From Nitrospinota bacterium (GTDB lineage: Bacteria; Tectomicrobia; Entotheonellia; J063): a stretch of DNA of 5,685 nt. The translations under genes were made by a program, and so were the position numbers. Numbering within the stretch: position 1 is the stretch's first letter; every line of letters begins with the position of its first letter. Below, one piece after another: positions 5,159 to 5,685 of this stretch. A model generated the notes under the pieces. The model was not told where the DNA came from, made no database searches, and saw only the letters and a program-made list of their open reading frames with translations. The DNA lies in contig RFHZ01000097.1 in NCBI GenBank assembly GCA_003696125.1, positions 1-5,685 of the forward strand, given 5' to 3'.

Positions 5159-5685
5159 ATGGCGTCTATCGCAGTTGTTGGTACCCAATGGGGAGACGAG
5201 GGGAAAGGGAAGATCGTTGACCTCCTGGCAGAACGGGCCGATATCGTTGCCCGCTATCAGGGAGGGCCCAATGCCGGACATACGGTGGTAATCAAAGGAA
5301 AGCGCTACGTTCTCCATTCCATTCCCAGCGGTATCCTCTCCCCGGGAAAGCGGTGTATCATCGGGGGAGGGATGGTGATAGATCCGGCCTTACTCCTCCA
5401 GGAGATTCAAGAGTTGAAGGAACAAGGCGTGGCAGTGGATTCCAACCTGTTGATCAGCCGGAGAGCGCACCTGATCATGCCCTATCACCGCATTCTGGAC
5501 CAGGTACGCGAGCGCCACCTGGGCAAGGGGAAGATCGGAACCACAGGACGGGGCATCGGGCCGGCGTACACCGATAAGGCGGCACGTACCGGTATCCGGG
5601 TAGGGGATCTGTGGAACGAGCAGTGGTTTCGGGCCAAACTCCGCTCCAACCTGGAGGAAAAAAACTGCCTCTTAGTCCAGCTCTA
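5159..5685 (+). CDS. purA: Adenylosuccinate synthetase, 3' end cut by window
   Basis: PurA joins IMP and aspartate at the cost of GTP to give adenylosuccinate, the first committed step to AMP, in the cytoplasm. The visible 175 codons (of about 430 in the family) start [18 protein letters not shown]. They contain the GTP-binding loop GDEGKGK (12-18) with the catalytic Asp13, [10 protein letters not shown] (34-43) with the catalytic His41, IPSGIL (55-60), and the IMP-binding stretch [14 protein letters not shown] (127-140), followed by RTGIRVGDL (143-151). Two small departures from the commonest family sequence are Pro37 and GGGMVID (69-75) where GNGVVxx is usual. It lies 13 bp after hisZ with its own AAGGAG site, probably in the same operon. 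The product name is very secure. Confidence 0.97.
   Translation, partial: MASIAVVGTQWGDEGKGKIVDLLAERADIVARYQGGPNAGHTVVIKGKRYVLHSIPSGILSPGKRCIIGGGMVIDPALLLQEIQELKEQGVAVDSNLLISRRAHLIMPYHRILDQVRERHLGKGKIGTTGRGIGPAYTDKAARTGIRVGDLWNEQWFRAKLRSNLEEKNCLLVQL

Overview
The window is bacterial chromosomal DNA centred on a replication origin. The sliding-clamp gene dnaN (1-840, minus strand, C-terminus outside the window) is followed on its upstream side by about 690 bp without a gene. This stretch holds 14 perfect DnaA boxes (TTATCCACA or its complement), a run of TAG trinucleotides and an AT-rich tract. I read it as oriC. No dnaA gene lies between dnaN and the next gene, although that is its most common position.

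Right of the origin come two membrane-transporter genes: a major facilitator related to fosmidomycin-resistance exporters (1532-2710, +) and a two-domain EamA/DMT permease (2714-3610, -). They converge with only 3 bp between their stop codons. Next is a 221-bp divergent control region with two well-formed sigma-70-type promoters pointing in opposite directions. Rightward from it run hisZ (3832-5145, regulatory subunit of the short-form ATP phosphoribosyltransferase) and purA (5159-5685+, adenylosuccinate synthetase, truncated by the window end). They are separated by 13 bp and are probably one operon.

The metabolic logic of hisZ-purA is plausible. HisG/HisZ consumes ATP to start histidine synthesis, the pathway releases AICAR, AICAR is recycled to IMP, and PurA commits IMP to AMP. 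dnaN, the MFS gene, hisZ and purA are transcribed away from the origin, in the direction of fork movement. Only the DMT gene faces the fork.

Organism: the sequence looks moderately GC-rich, uses Shine-Dalgarno sites of the AGGAG type and sigma-70-like promoters, and needs HisZ, hence probably a short HisG. From memory, hisZ next to purA occurs in Geobacter-like deltaproteobacteria (Desulfuromonadales), so such a lineage is my best guess, at low to moderate confidence. I see no mobile elements, CRISPR arrays, tRNA or rRNA genes. The origin architecture is the most interesting part of the window; the protein genes belong to known families.
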